Assembly (NCBI RefSeq): GCF_020687165.1
Contig: NZ_JAJEQC010000003.1
Origin: Hominenteromicrobium mulieris
GTDB lineage: Bacteria; Bacillota; Clostridia; Oscillospirales; Acutalibacteraceae
Direction: 5' to 3' (one strand)
DNA: 64,000 bases
Shown piece after piece: positions 1 to 7,978 of the stretch (the first letter of the stretch is position 1; each line of letters begins with the position of its first letter). The translations under genes and the position numbers were made by a program. The notes beneath the pieces are model-generated. The model did not search any database and was not told where the DNA came from. It saw only the letters and a list, made by a program, of their open reading frames with translations.

Positions 1-1981
1 CGGAAACGATGTTAAAGCGCAGGTCAAACGTTTGCAGAAACCAAATGATGATGGTCGCAACAAAAATGACCGTAAAAGCGCGCTGTAAAAAGTCCTTCGC
101 CTTTTCCCACAAAAGCTGCGCTACGTTTTTCGCGCCCGGCATGCGGTAGTTCGGCAGCTCCATCACAAACGGTACAGCCTCACCCTTAAACATCGTGCCG
201 CGCATGAGCAAAGCCATCAAAATACCGACCAAAATGCCGGTGAAATACAAAATGACCATCACAAGTGCACCCTTGCCCGGGAAAAACGCCGCCGCAAAAA
301 AGCTGTAAATCGGCAGCTTTGCGGAGCAACTCATAAACGGCGTAAGCAGAATCGTCATTTTACGGTCGCGCTCGGAAGGCAGCGTGCGGCTCGCCATCAC
401 GCCCGGAACGGTGCAGCCGAAGCCGATGAGCATCGGCACCACACTGCGGCCGGAAAGTCCGATTTTGCGCAATAACTTATCCATCACAAACGCCACGCGC
501 GCCATGTATCCGCTGTCCTCCAGCATGGAGAGGAAGAAAAACAGCGTCACAATGACCGGCAGAAAGCTCAAAACGCTGCCGACGCCGGTGAAAATACCAT
601 CGATGACAAGCGAGTGCAGCACAGGGTTCACGTTCGCTGCCGTCATGCCGCGGTCGACAATATCCGTCAGCGCGCCGATGCCCATGTCCAGTAAATTCGA
701 TAAAAACGCGCCGATGACGTTAAACGTCAGCCAGAATACAAGACCCATAATGCCGATAAACGCCGGTATTGCCGTGTATTTGCCGGTCAAAATGCGGTCT
801 ATCGCCACGCTTCTTGCGTGCTCGCGGCTTTCCTTCGGCTTTACGACCGCAGCGCCACACACTTTTTGAATGAAGCTGAAGCGCATGTCGGCAATGGCGG
901 CGGCGCGGTCGAGCCCGCGTTCCTTTTCCATCTGCGTGATGATGTGCTCCAGTGTCTCCTTTTCGTTCTGGTCGAGGTTCAGCCGGTCCAAAACAAGCTG
1001 ATCGCCCTCGGCGAGCTTGCTCGCCGCAAAGCGTACCGGGATGCCCGCATCGTGGGCATGGTCTTCAATGAGGCTCATAATGCCGTGTAAACAGCGGTGT
1101 ACCGCGCCGTTGTGGTCGTTCACATCGCAGAAGTCCTGCCGTCCCGGCGCTTCCCGGTACTTTGCCACGTGCACAGCGTGGTCGATAAGCTCCTCAATAC
1201 CCTCGTTTTTCGCGGCGGAGATCGGCACCACGGGGATGCCGAGCATCTCCTCCATCTCGTTCACGCGCACAGAGCCGCCGTTTTGGCGCACCTCGTCCAT
1301 CATATTGAGCGCCAGAACCATCGGCACATCCAGCTCCATCAGCTGCATCGTCAGGTACAAATTGCGTTCTATGTTCGTCGCGTCCACAATGTTGATGATG
1401 CCGCGCGGGTGCTCATCCAAAACGAAGCGCCGCGTGACGAGCTCCTCGCTCGAGTATGGCGACATGGAGTAAATGCCCGGCAGGTCCGTGACGAGCGTGT
1501 TTTCCACGCCGCGTATCGCACCGTCTTTGCGGTCCACCGTCACGCCCGGAAAGTTGCCCACGTGCTGGTTAGAGCCCGTCAGCTGATTAAACAGCGTCGT
1601 TTTGCCGCAGTTCTGATTGCCCGCAAGTGCAAAGGTCAGCGTTTCTCCGGGCGGCAGCGGCTCGCCGGTCTGCACGTGGTACTTGCCGCCCTCGCCGAGA
1701 CCCGGGTGAAAAATCGGGCGCGCGTCCTGCGGCCGCATTGGCTCCGTTATCGTGTCGCGAATTTTATCGATCTCTATTTTTTCCGCATCGGCAAGGCGCA
1801 GCGTCAGCTCGTAGCCATGTATGCGCACCTCAACGGGGTCGCCCATAGGTGCGAATTTCACCATGGTGACGTCCGCCTTCGGAATGAGCCCCATATCCAG
1901 AAAATGCTGGCGCAGCGCGCCCTCGCCGCCAACGGTCGTCACCGTTGCCGTTTTGCCGATCGGCAGGTCTTTCAGTGTCAT
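1..1981 (-). CDS. feoB: Ferrous iron transporter, FeoA-FeoB fusion (partial)
   Basis: Imports Fe2+ across the cytoplasmic membrane using a G-protein-gated channel. Residues about 1-75 form a FeoA-like SH3 domain (starts MTLKDLPIGKTATVTTVGG, contains FLDMGLIP). After a linker of about 45 residues comes the FeoB GTPase: P-loop GNQNCGKTT, switch FPGVTV, DLPG, and NMMD for guanine specificity. The FeoB membrane domain follows, with gate motifs resembling GFGCTVPG and SCSAKLP. The gene is cut by the left edge, so the last transmembrane segments are missing. The ATG at 1979-1981 follows an AAGGGGC ribosome site and a good promoter. FeoA is normally a separate small protein, so the fusion is notable. 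I saw no frameshift in the part present. Confidence 0.93.
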   Translation of the reverse strand, partial: MTLKDLPIGKTATVTTVGGEGALRQHFLDMGLIPKADVTMVKFAPMGDPVEVRIHGYELTLRLADAEKIEIDKIRDTITEPMRPQDARPIFHPGLGEGGKYHVQTGEPLPPGETLTFALAGNQNCGKTTLFNQLTGSNQHVGNFPGVTVDRKDGAIRGVENTLVTDLPGIYSMSPYSSEELVTRRFVLDEHPRGIINIVDATNIERNLYLTMQLMELDVPMVLALNMMDEVRQNGGSVRVNEMEEMLGIPVVPISAAKNEGIEELIDHAVHVAKYREAPGRQDFCDVNDHNGAVHRCLHGIMSLIEDHAHDAGIPVRFAASKLAEGDQLVLDRLNLDQNEKETLEHIITQMEKERGLDRAAAIADMRFSFIQKVCGAAVVKPKESREHARSVAIDRILTGKYTAIPAFIGIMGLVFWLTFNVIGAFLSNLLDMGIGALTDIVDRGMTAANVNPVLHSLVIDGIFTGVGSVLSFLPVIVTLFFFLSMLEDSGYMARVAFVMDKLLRKIGLSGRSVVPMLIGFGCTVPGVMASRTLPSERDRKMTILLTPFMSCSAKLPIYSFFAAAFFPGKGALVMVILYFTGILVGILMALLMRGTMFKGEAVPFVMELPNYRMPGAKNVAQLLWEKAKDFLQRAFTVIFVATIIIWFLQTFDLRFNIVS

Positions 1982-2017
1982 GTTCTTGCCCCTTTTCTAT
2001 CCCGATTAGACGTTTTA

Positions 2018-2046
2018 AGTCTATTATGTTGCTCGGAATTTGTCAA
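2018..2046 (-). promoter_or_regulatory. feoAB promoter
   Basis: On the minus strand TTGACA (2041-2046) and TAGACT (2018-2023) are separated by 17 bp, about 37 bp upstream of the feoAB start. This is a sigma-A-type promoter. Confidence 0.7.
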
Positions 2047-2059
2047 GGGCATTTCTACG

Positions 2060-2106
2060 CAAAAGCACGCTTATATCTGCGTTTAGCCCCAGATAAAGTG
2101 TGCTTT
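2060..2106. terminator. Imperfect hairpin upstream of feoAB
   Basis: AAAAGCAC and GTGCTTTT pair, with an inner CTTATATCTG/CAGATAAAG stem. It lies between the feoAB promoter and the integrative element. It may be an old host terminator, but no obvious gene feeds it now. Confidence 0.35.
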
Positions 2107-2123
2107 TACACTCTGTTTCGCTG

Positions 2124-3788
2124 TTATTCGCCCAATTCTGCGCTGTGGATTGTTGCGGTCATTTCTTTGTGCCACAGCTTTTCGCGCCACATGCCCACAA
2201 ACTGCGGGCCGCAGAAATTACTCGTCATTCTCGACCCGCACATTGAAAAAAGAGTTTTGTCAAAAGACAAAACTCTTTTTTGGTGGGCCACAACATTTGA
2301 TAGACAAAAAGAAGTCCCTTCTTTTCTATTTTTTCCGCTTTCAATTTTGCTTAACAGCGCATCGGTGATTTCAACTTCATCGTCGCCGGTAGTGAACGTG
2401 ATCGTGAATTTATCGTCATATAAGAATATCTTATTGACAAATAGTTTTATCAACGTCCGTCGATATGTATTGTCCTTGATATCGCCTTTTGAAAGTGCTG
2501 TTAATCTCTGCACAACTTGTTCTTTCGTTAAAACGTAATGACGTGATTTTTCGATTTCAATCTGGCGTTCAAGCTCTTTGATTTCCGCCGCCAGCTTTTC
2601 TAAATCTATGATAAACATTTTCCGCACTTCATCACTCGAACACTGGCGGAGAGCCGTCATTTGGTTTTCTTTCTCCCGTTCAGCGGTTTTTAATTCCCCT
2701 TCTAACCTTTTCTGCTCGGATACATCGTCATTTTGTGCTGAGATTTTTACGACCTCATTCGCTATCCTATTGATATTCTTCGGGGTAAGTAACTTTTTGC
2801 ATTCTTCCACAACCACATCCTCTATGTAGTTTTTCATAATCATTTTCTTTTTGCATGGCTTTCTGGCACCCGAATTTTTACACTTGTAGTAGTTGTAAAT
2901 CACCCCTTTTGTACTGATTTGGTTTGAGCTATGTCCGATCATCATAGACTTACAGTACCCGCAATATAACTTAGTGGTCAGAAGATATTCGGCCTTTGCT
3001 CTCGCCCGCGCCGGAGCCTGTTTATTCAGCTTCATTTTATCCTGAACTTTTTCAAATAACGCATCATCGATAATTCTCGGCATCCCGCCTGCCACTTCAA
3101 TATCTTTGTATTTGTAAATGCCCAAGTATTTCCGGTTTTTCAGCAGCACGTGCAAAGAGGATTTATTGAACTGTGCTCCCTTTGCCGTTTTTATATGCCG
3201 TTCGTTCAAATTGTCGCAGATTTGTTTTGCGCTCCATCCTCCCGCATATTTCGTATAAATTTCTTTCACGATGGGAGCCTTCTGCGGATCAAGAACATAT
3301 TTATGATTTTGAATTCTATATCCTAACGGTGTAGTCCCTCCGTTGGATAAGCACTTCTCCGCATTGACGTCCATTCCTCGTTTTACCTTTTGGGTCAAAT
3401 CATCGGAATAAAACTGATCTATACAAATTTTTACCAGATTGGCAAAGCTGCCATACGGAGAATCGTCATATTTTTCTGTGGCGGAGCGAACAGAGACACC
3501 CAACTCGGTCAATTTGTTTATATTATTCAATACTTGGCGTACCTGTCTTCCGAAACGGTCAGACGAGTAGATAATAACCGTGTCAAACTGCTTCTTCTCC
3601 GCATCTTTCAGCATTTTTTGAAACTGGTATCGATCATCACTTCTGCCTGTTTTAGCTCTGTCCGCGTATTCATGAATTACGGAGAATCCGTTTGCCTGCG
3701 CATATTCATGGCAAACTTTCAGCTGTCCCTCTATACTTTCTTCTCTCTGCTTGCTATCACTGTACCTCGCATAAATAACCGCTAACAT
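2124..3788 (-). CDS. Large serine recombinase (element integrase)
   Basis: Catalyses integration and excision of the surrounding element. The N-terminal resolvase domain has the catalytic serine in YARYSDSKQ (Ser10). A recombinase domain follows, then a zinc ribbon (CGYCKSMM...CKNSGARKPC) and a coiled coil near residues 360-420. The ATG at 3788 is chosen because it overlaps the TGA of the upstream gene (TGATG) behind GGAGG. The last ~55 residues are coded outside the element: after ...VVAHQ the frame crosses the 2281-2290 repeat and a host terminator hairpin. In the circular form the frame would instead enter the right end of the element and stop about 22 codons later. It is the third gene of an overlapping recombination operon. 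Confidence 0.9.
   Translation of the reverse strand: MLAVIYARYSDSKQREESIEGQLKVCHEYAQANGFSVIHEYADRAKTGRSDDRYQFQKMLKDAEKKQFDTVIIYSSDRFGRQVRQVLNNINKLTELGVSVRSATEKYDDSPYGSFANLVKICIDQFYSDDLTQKVKRGMDVNAEKCLSNGGTTPLGYRIQNHKYVLDPQKAPIVKEIYTKYAGGWSAKQICDNLNERHIKTAKGAQFNKSSLHVLLKNRKYLGIYKYKDIEVAGGMPRIIDDALFEKVQDKMKLNKQAPARARAKAEYLLTTKLYCGYCKSMMIGHSSNQISTKGVIYNYYKCKNSGARKPCKKKMIMKNYIEDVVVEECKKLLTPKNINRIANEVVKISAQNDDVSEQKRLEGELKTAEREKENQMTALRQCSSDEVRKMFIIDLEKLAAEIKELERQIEIEKSRHYVLTKEQVVQRLTALSKGDIKDNTYRRTLIKLFVNKIFLYDDKFTITFTTGDDEVEITDALLSKIESGKNRKEGTSFCLSNVVAHQKRVLSFDKTLFSMCGSRMTSNFCGPQFVGMWREKLWHKEMTATIHSAELGE
2246..2281 (-). terminator. Terminator, probably of the ancestral tRNA gene
   Basis: A perfect 16-bp inverted repeat (AAAAAAGAGTTTTGTC and its complement) with an AAAA loop, and T-runs on both strands. 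It sits immediately outside the 2281-2290 repeat, just where the 3' end of the 11826-11902 tRNA would have been before the element inserted. It therefore probably terminated that tRNA originally. It now lies inside the recombinase reading frame. Confidence 0.75.
2281..2290. repeat. Left attachment core of the integrative element
   Basis: TGGTGGGCCA, identical to 11826-11835. It is flanked on the host side by the T-run of the terminator and on the element side by the recombinase coding sequence. Confidence 0.7.
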
Positions 3789-4246
3789 CAAATATTGACC
3801 TCCTTGTTTTTTAGTGCGTCCAACAATTTGTTAAAAATCAGTTGGTTCGGATAATATCTGTAATCGGCAAATACGGATATTCCGTTTTTCTCGTAATATT
3901 CTATTATTGCCGCCGCACAAGCAGCACTGCGGCTTTGACCGTATTCACATTGGCAGATTATATCGAAGCCGTCATCATGAGCCTTTTGTATAAACGCCGC
4001 AAGACTATCCGCTTCCGGGAAATACGTATCAAACGACAAACCAAAATCTTCCAATGTTTCCATATCAATATCATGAACTTCCACTTGAAAAACCCGTTCC
4101 GGCAAGCCTTTATAATCGACCGGTTCCGAAATCTCCCCGGTTCGAATATTCGGCGGGTCGTAAAAGCTGATGACCGCTGTTTTCTCCGGGAACCCTTTGC
4201 TGATCAACTTTTCAATTTCTTCTCTCGAATAAATACTAACCTTCAT
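3788..4246 (-). CDS. CX5R protein tyrosine/dual-specificity phosphatase-like protein
   Basis: A 152-aa protein whose only clear motif is the phosphatase loop C100-EYGQS-R106 followed by S and an Ala-rich helix. This is the CX5R(S/T) signature of cysteine-dependent phosphatases. An acidic region near residues 57-80 could supply the general acid, but I cannot place it. The gene overlaps the upstream resolvase by 11 bp and the downstream recombinase by a TGATG junction. All three are thus probably translationally coupled, which hints at a role linked to recombination or its signalling. The substrate is unknown. Confidence 0.7.
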   Translation of the reverse strand: MKVSIYSREEIEKLISKGFPEKTAVISFYDPPNIRTGEISEPVDYKGLPERVFQVEVHDIDMETLEDFGLSFDTYFPEADSLAAFIQKAHDDGFDIICQCEYGQSRSAACAAAIIEYYEKNGISVFADYRYYPNQLIFNKLLDALKNKEVNI

Positions 4247-4838
4247 GATTTGCCTCCTCGATGATTTTGAGATACTTGTATACGGTTGGATAAGATAATT
4301 CGCAAAGCCGCGACAAATCTTTCTTTGTCAACTGCCCTTGTTTATATTTTGGATAATGCCTGTAAAAGGCGCTCGGTATGTCGTCCGCCTTTACACTTGG
4401 TCTGCCGACCGTTTTACCTTTCGCTTTGGCATTTTCCATTCCGCTTTTCACGCGCTGGCTGATGATATTTCGTTCTATCTCGCTGAAAACGCCCATCATT
4501 TTAAGCATTCCTTCTGTCATTGGGTCAAGCTCTTTGCTGCAGTCTACAACAAAGCTGCCGAGCACCAATTTCAGTTTTTTCTCTTTCGCAAACTCGATGA
4601 TCTCACAAAGCTGTTTTGTACTGCGTGTAATTCTGCTGACTTCCGTCGCAATGATCGTATCACCAACCGTTACGGTTTTAAGCAGCTTATTCAGTTCCGC
4701 GCGATCTGTCTTTGCGCCGCTTTCATATTCCAGATAAATCGTTTCATCCGTTGCGCCTTGTTGTTTAAGCTCTCTGACCTGCCGGTTAATATCCTGAAGC
4801 TTTTCATTTGTAGAGCACCGCGCATAACCATAAATCAT
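4236..4838 (-). CDS. Small serine recombinase (resolvase/invertase family)
   Basis: A 200-aa protein with the catalytic serine in YARCSTNEK (Ser9), a VSRITRSTKQ region, the long E-helix (GVFSEIERNIISQRVKSGM) and a C-terminal helix-turn-helix (LTKKDLSRLCELSYPTVYKYLK). Length and layout match Pin/Hin/Tn3-type resolvases. It is the first gene of the recombination operon, behind a good promoter at 4871-4899. It could resolve replicated copies of the element or assist excision. The recognition site was not found. Confidence 0.9.
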   Translation of the reverse strand: MIYGYARCSTNEKLQDINRQVRELKQQGATDETIYLEYESGAKTDRAELNKLLKTVTVGDTIIATEVSRITRSTKQLCEIIEFAKEKKLKLVLGSFVVDCSKELDPMTEGMLKMMGVFSEIERNIISQRVKSGMENAKAKGKTVGRPSVKADDIPSAFYRHYPKYKQGQLTKKDLSRLCELSYPTVYKYLKIIEEANHEG

Positions 4839-4870
4839 TGCAAGAACCTCTTTTCTTTCGGTCTGATATT

Positions 4871-4899
4871 ATTATAAGACAGTATTTTGCCAAATTCAA
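4871..4899 (-). promoter_or_regulatory. Promoter of the recombination operon
   Basis: On the minus strand TTGAAT (4894-4899), a 17-bp spacer and TATAAT (4871-4876) lie about 33 bp before the resolvase start at 4838. Confidence 0.7.
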
Positions 4900-4970
4900 A
4901 TCCGTTAATAATTCGTTAATATTTAGCAATTTTATAAGCGGAAAGGCCAACCCAATTTACTTTATAAAAA

Positions 4971-5000
4971 ACAACCGTAATCCCTAAGGACTACGGCTGT
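4971..5000 (-). terminator. Terminator of the XRE/EndoIII-like/Cys-tail operon
   Basis: A 13-bp stem (ACAGCCGTAGTCC with GGATTACGGTTGT, one wobble pair) and a loop of 4 bases, followed on the minus strand by TTTTTTATAAAG. It separates this operon from the recombination operon. Confidence 0.75.
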
Positions 5001-5070
5001 TTATCAGACTATTTGATTATAAACGAAAAGAGATGTTTGGGGTTATATCCATAGAGTACAAGTAAAACGA

Positions 5071-6276
5071 TTATCGACAATGTGAACAATAAGGTGCCAG
5101 AGTACAACCGACACAACCATCCCTTGCGCCTAATCTTGCCCTCTTGCATCCACTACTCAAATAATAATCTTTCTTACCATCATTATTGTTGGAATTGTTG
5201 TTGGTGCTTCCACCTTTAGATGCAGCCAAAAGCACACTTGTCGCTAAAAGACCTGCACCGATTTTTAAGCCCTTTTTCACACTTTCACCGCTTTCCTTAT
5301 CCATGAACGAGAATAACCCTTTTTTCTTTTTGGGTTCTTCCGAAGCGTTCTGACCCTGCGCCATATTGGAGTTTGCCGGTACCATTCCCGGAAAATCACT
5401 CTCGGTATAAACGATCTTTGTAAAATCCGGGTAGATGAAATAATCGAATATCTTCTGTACTTCATCTGTTAGGCCAAACTTTTCTTCTATGGTTTTATAA
5501 ATCGCAGCCGCATTCGGTTTTTTCAAAATACAATCAAACAGAACATCCGCAACTTTTTCCTGCGGAAAATTCGGGTTATGAACACTTTCAAGAACTGCGT
5601 TTATGTCATCGATCTTACCACTGTCGGCAAGCCAAATATCCTTGCCGTTTTCTCGTAAAATCCCCACCAAAGTAATGACTGCGTTCCAATAATCCTGAAA
5701 TACATTGTGGAGCAGAAGGTGTGTGCGAATTCGCTGATAAAGTTCCGCTTTTTGCGGCGCTGTAATTTCCGAACCTTCAAGCGTACTTTCCACCGCGCCT
5801 TGTACAAGCCCCCGTGCGAAGCTTCCCCGGTTACTAAACAGCGAACCGATGCCGTTTTTGAGATTCTGCGTAACTTTGGCATTGTTTTGTTCCGTTAATT
5901 TAACACTTTCATTTGTTGTACGCAAATCATTCAAGGCCGTGTGAAAGGTTTCAATATTCTTTGCGCTAAAAGTATCGATGGAGAACTGATAAATACCTTC
6001 AGACACAAGAATATCAACCGCTTTGCTGCTGACGATTTTCAAATTTTCCAGATAAATGTCTTGGAATAAAGCTCTGAATGTGTCGAGGTCATGGATTTTT
6101 TCTTTATACTCCTCGGCCGCTTTATCCGCACATGCTTTGGCAAGTTTCATGAATTTGGTGCGATATGTAATAAAGGCATCAAATCTTGCCGGGATCACCA
6201 ACTCTTTACCATTTAAAGTAAAGACTTTTTCACTGCCTGTATAAGCGGTGAAAGCTTCTTCCATAATGTTTCCCAT
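5071..6276 (-). CDS. Unknown 401-aa protein with Cys-rich C-terminus
   Basis: I do not recognise the family. Residues 1-300 are predicted helical and soluble. A Lys-rich linker (EEPKKKKGLFSFMDK) leads to a short hydrophobic stretch (LKIGAGLLATSVLLAA), an Asn/Ser-rich spacer, and a tail with five cysteines, ending GCVGCTLAPYCSHCR, that could bind metal. The start ATG follows GGAGG with 9-nt spacing. It is the last gene of an operon with a short XRE protein and an endonuclease III-like protein, and a terminator follows. It may be a membrane-tethered effector of that module, but this is inference. Confidence 0.7.
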   Translation of the reverse strand: MGNIMEEAFTAYTGSEKVFTLNGKELVIPARFDAFITYRTKFMKLAKACADKAAEEYKEKIHDLDTFRALFQDIYLENLKIVSSKAVDILVSEGIYQFSIDTFSAKNIETFHTALNDLRTTNESVKLTEQNNAKVTQNLKNGIGSLFSNRGSFARGLVQGAVESTLEGSEITAPQKAELYQRIRTHLLLHNVFQDYWNAVITLVGILRENGKDIWLADSGKIDDINAVLESVHNPNFPQEKVADVLFDCILKKPNAAAIYKTIEEKFGLTDEVQKIFDYFIYPDFTKIVYTESDFPGMVPANSNMAQGQNASEEPKKKKGLFSFMDKESGESVKKGLKIGAGLLATSVLLAASKGGSTNNNSNNNDGKKDYYLSSGCKRARLGARDGCVGCTLAPYCSHCR

Positions 6277-6280
6277 TGTT

Positions 6281-7129
6281 TCAAACCTCCGCTTTTTTAC
6301 ATTTTATTTTTACAACACACCTGTCACAGTGCGGATTATTCTTCGTGCATATTTCTCCATAGTTTTTGGCACAATATGCCCAGAGAATATAATCCACCTC
6401 CGCTGCCGGTCTGTTTAACTGCCTTGCAATAGCCGCCACAATGTCTATCGCTTCATAGGCAGGTGCATTTTCGTGCTCGGAACAATCTAAAATATTCCTG
6501 CCTAAAATACGACGGATATGCCTATCCGGCTTTGCTATATCATAACCAACATTTTTCAGATACTCCGTTATGAGCGCTTCGCCGAATTGAATGAACTTAT
6601 GTGGGCTTTTCGGTGACGACAGTTCTTTCACGAGTGTCTTCTGCGTTTCATCTTTAACCAAAATTTTCATATAGAAGCTATCAATGCTGCCATATTGCCG
6701 TTCAAGCGAAAGAAGTTTGCTGACATTTTCCGTTATCAGTGCATTCATTTGTTTTTTGGTGTACGGAGAACCGAGTTTATAAGATAGAATTTTATCTGAA
6801 ATTTCTTCTGGATCACAACTGAGAAGTTTTTCTGTATCATATTGGCAAAATAAATCGTCAATAGCCGATATTTCGCCGGTATTTATATCGATATACGGCT
6901 CTAATCTGCTCCACTGTGCGCCGAAGGACAACAACGAATACACCATTGCACGAATATGGTCGCCGACCGAGAATTTATCGCCCGCATCTCTTTTATCCAG
7001 TTGATGTTTGATGAATGTGTTCTCCCAAAGCTTTTTCCCTTGAACTTCTCCATTAACTACAAAAAGCTGGTTTTTCAACTGTTTATCCATGAGAAGAACA
7101 AATTCCGCTGCTCTTTCAATATTCTTCAT
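6281..7129 (-). CDS. Endonuclease III-like DNA glycosylase homologue with 4Fe-4S motif
   Basis: A 282-aa protein. The C-terminus has C261-X6-C268-X2-C271-X5-C277, the spacing of the 4Fe-4S loop in endonuclease III/MutY glycosylases. Upstream is KPDRHIRRILGR, matching the catalytic-Asp segment of the HhH-GPD superfamily. The usual GIGxKTA hairpin and its lysine are not recognisable; the corresponding stretch reads SPHKFIQFGEALITEYLKN. It is therefore divergent and may recognise an unusual base or only bind DNA. The ATG at 7129 is preferred for its GAGAGG site; a GTG at 7147 would add six residues. It lies between the XRE gene and the Cys-tail gene. Confidence 0.72.
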   Translation of the reverse strand: MKNIERAAEFVLLMDKQLKNQLFVVNGEVQGKKLWENTFIKHQLDKRDAGDKFSVGDHIRAMVYSLLSFGAQWSRLEPYIDINTGEISAIDDLFCQYDTEKLLSCDPEEISDKILSYKLGSPYTKKQMNALITENVSKLLSLERQYGSIDSFYMKILVKDETQKTLVKELSSPKSPHKFIQFGEALITEYLKNVGYDIAKPDRHIRRILGRNILDCSEHENAPAYEAIDIVAAIARQLNRPAAEVDYILWAYCAKNYGEICTKNNPHCDRCVVKIKCKKAEV

Positions 7130-7146
7130 ATTCCTCTCCCCGTGCA

Positions 7147-7350
7147 CTACTCTTTATCCACTTCAATAAATATTTCAGGACTTACATTCAGGGCGAGACA
7201 AATTGCGCGCAGGTCATCGGCGTACATGGTTTTTTCTCCATTCATCATGGCATCAAAGTCCACTTGGGGTATGCCTGCTTTTTGTGCGACCGCGAATTGC
7301 CCGCAGCCGCTTCCTTCTATGTAAGCTCGCACTTTTTTGTAAACTTCCAT
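7147..7350 (-). CDS. Short XRE-type helix-turn-helix protein
   Basis: A 67-aa protein consisting only of a Cro/C1-type DNA-binding domain (AVAQKAGIPQVDFDAMMNGEKTMYADDLRAICLALNVSPEIFIE). It is the first gene of the minus-strand operon with the EndoIII-like and Cys-tail genes. Its upstream region has operator-like palindromes shared with the divergent XRE gene. It probably regulates its own operon. Confidence 0.82.
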   Translation of the reverse strand: MEVYKKVRAYIEGSGCGQFAVAQKAGIPQVDFDAMMNGEKTMYADDLRAICLALNVSPEIFIEVDKE

Positions 7351-7368
7351 ATTTACGCCTCCGCAAAT

Positions 7369-7442
7369 ACAGTATTACTGTACTTGTATTTATAATATCA
7401 CAGTATTTCTGTGAAGTCAGCGTATAAGTACAGAATTTCTTG
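7369..7442. promoter_or_regulatory. Three phased operator-like palindromes
   Basis: ACAGTATTACTGT (7369-7381) and CACAGTATTTCTGTG (7399-7413) are near-perfect palindromes. TACAGAATTTCTTG (7429-7442) is a weaker third copy. Centres are about 30-31 bp apart, close to three helical turns, so a regulator could bind one DNA face cooperatively. They fill the gap between the two divergent XRE genes. Confidence 0.7.
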
Positions 7443-7451
7443 ATTTCATCC

Positions 7452-7479
7452 TTGCAATTTATTTATTTTCGCGTATAAT
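7452..7479 (+). promoter_or_regulatory. Promoter of the rightward XRE repressor
   Basis: TTGCAA (7452-7457), a 16-bp spacer and a perfect TATAAT (7474-7479), 23 bp before the GTG start at 7503. It adjoins the third palindrome. Confidence 0.72.
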
Positions 7480-7502
7480 GTTCATAGAATGAGGTGAATT
7501 CC

Positions 7503-7814
7503 GTGAAATATGAAATTGGCGGCAGGATACGTTTATATCGCAAGCAAAGCGGCTTAACGCAAGAGCAATTAGCCAGTAAAATAAATGTAACCAAAAGTCG
7601 TGTATCCAACTGGGAACAAGGCATCAACCGCCCCGACGCGGATATTCTTGCCGACATTTGCCGCGCTTTGAATGTTTCACCAAGCGACCTGCTTGACGTT
7701 CATTTATCCACTGATGAATTGACCGACCATGAACGAAAGGTCATTCGGGCATATCGCTCAAAGCCTGAAATACAGCAGGCTGTTAATATCTTACTGGGCG
7801 TGGAAGGAGAATAA
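7503..7814 (+). CDS. XRE-family transcriptional regulator
   Basis: A 103-aa protein with an N-terminal Cro/C1 helix-turn-helix (GGRIRLYRKQSGLTQEQLASKINVTKSRVSNWEQGINRP) and a short C-terminal helical region with EVIRAYRS-like spacing. The GTG at 7503 is chosen because GAGGTGA at 7491-7497 is the ribosome site; an earlier GTG at 7494 lies inside it. It is divergent from the minus-strand XRE operon and probably controls the lysogeny-like state of the element. Confidence 0.85.
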   Translation: MKYEIGGRIRLYRKQSGLTQEQLASKINVTKSRVSNWEQGINRPDADILADICRALNVSPSDLLDVHLSTDELTDHERKVIRAYRSKPEIQQAVNILLGVEGE

Positions 7815-7918
7815 CCCTTTCAGAACAAGGCGCTACACCGCCAAGATCAAATGTGCTCATGTCTCCCCTATCTTTTTACCTACGCATACTCCCTTGCCTT
7901 ATCCGGTATAAAAGCCGG

Positions 7919-7956
7919 TTATCTCAATAGCCGCACCTTATATATTATTGAGATAA
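7919..7956 (+). promoter_or_regulatory. 11-bp inverted repeat before a small gene
   Basis: TTATCTCAATA (7919-7929) and TATTGAGATAA (7946-7956) are perfectly complementary around a 16-base loop, just upstream of the AAGGAGG site of the gene at 7979. This could be an operator or an mRNA hairpin. It has no T-run, so a terminator is unlikely. Confidence 0.5.
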
Positions 7957-7978
7957 CAAACGGAAGGAGGATATTCGC

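Noticed and set aside
1097..2086. Long plus-strand open frame across feoAB
   Set aside because: It is antisense to feoAB, His/Arg-rich with no family motif or ribosome site, and arises from GC-rich codon bias.
2124..2280. Recombinase C-terminal tail as a functional conserved domain
   Set aside because: It is coded by host DNA outside the attachment core and spans a terminator hairpin, so it is unlikely to be conserved.
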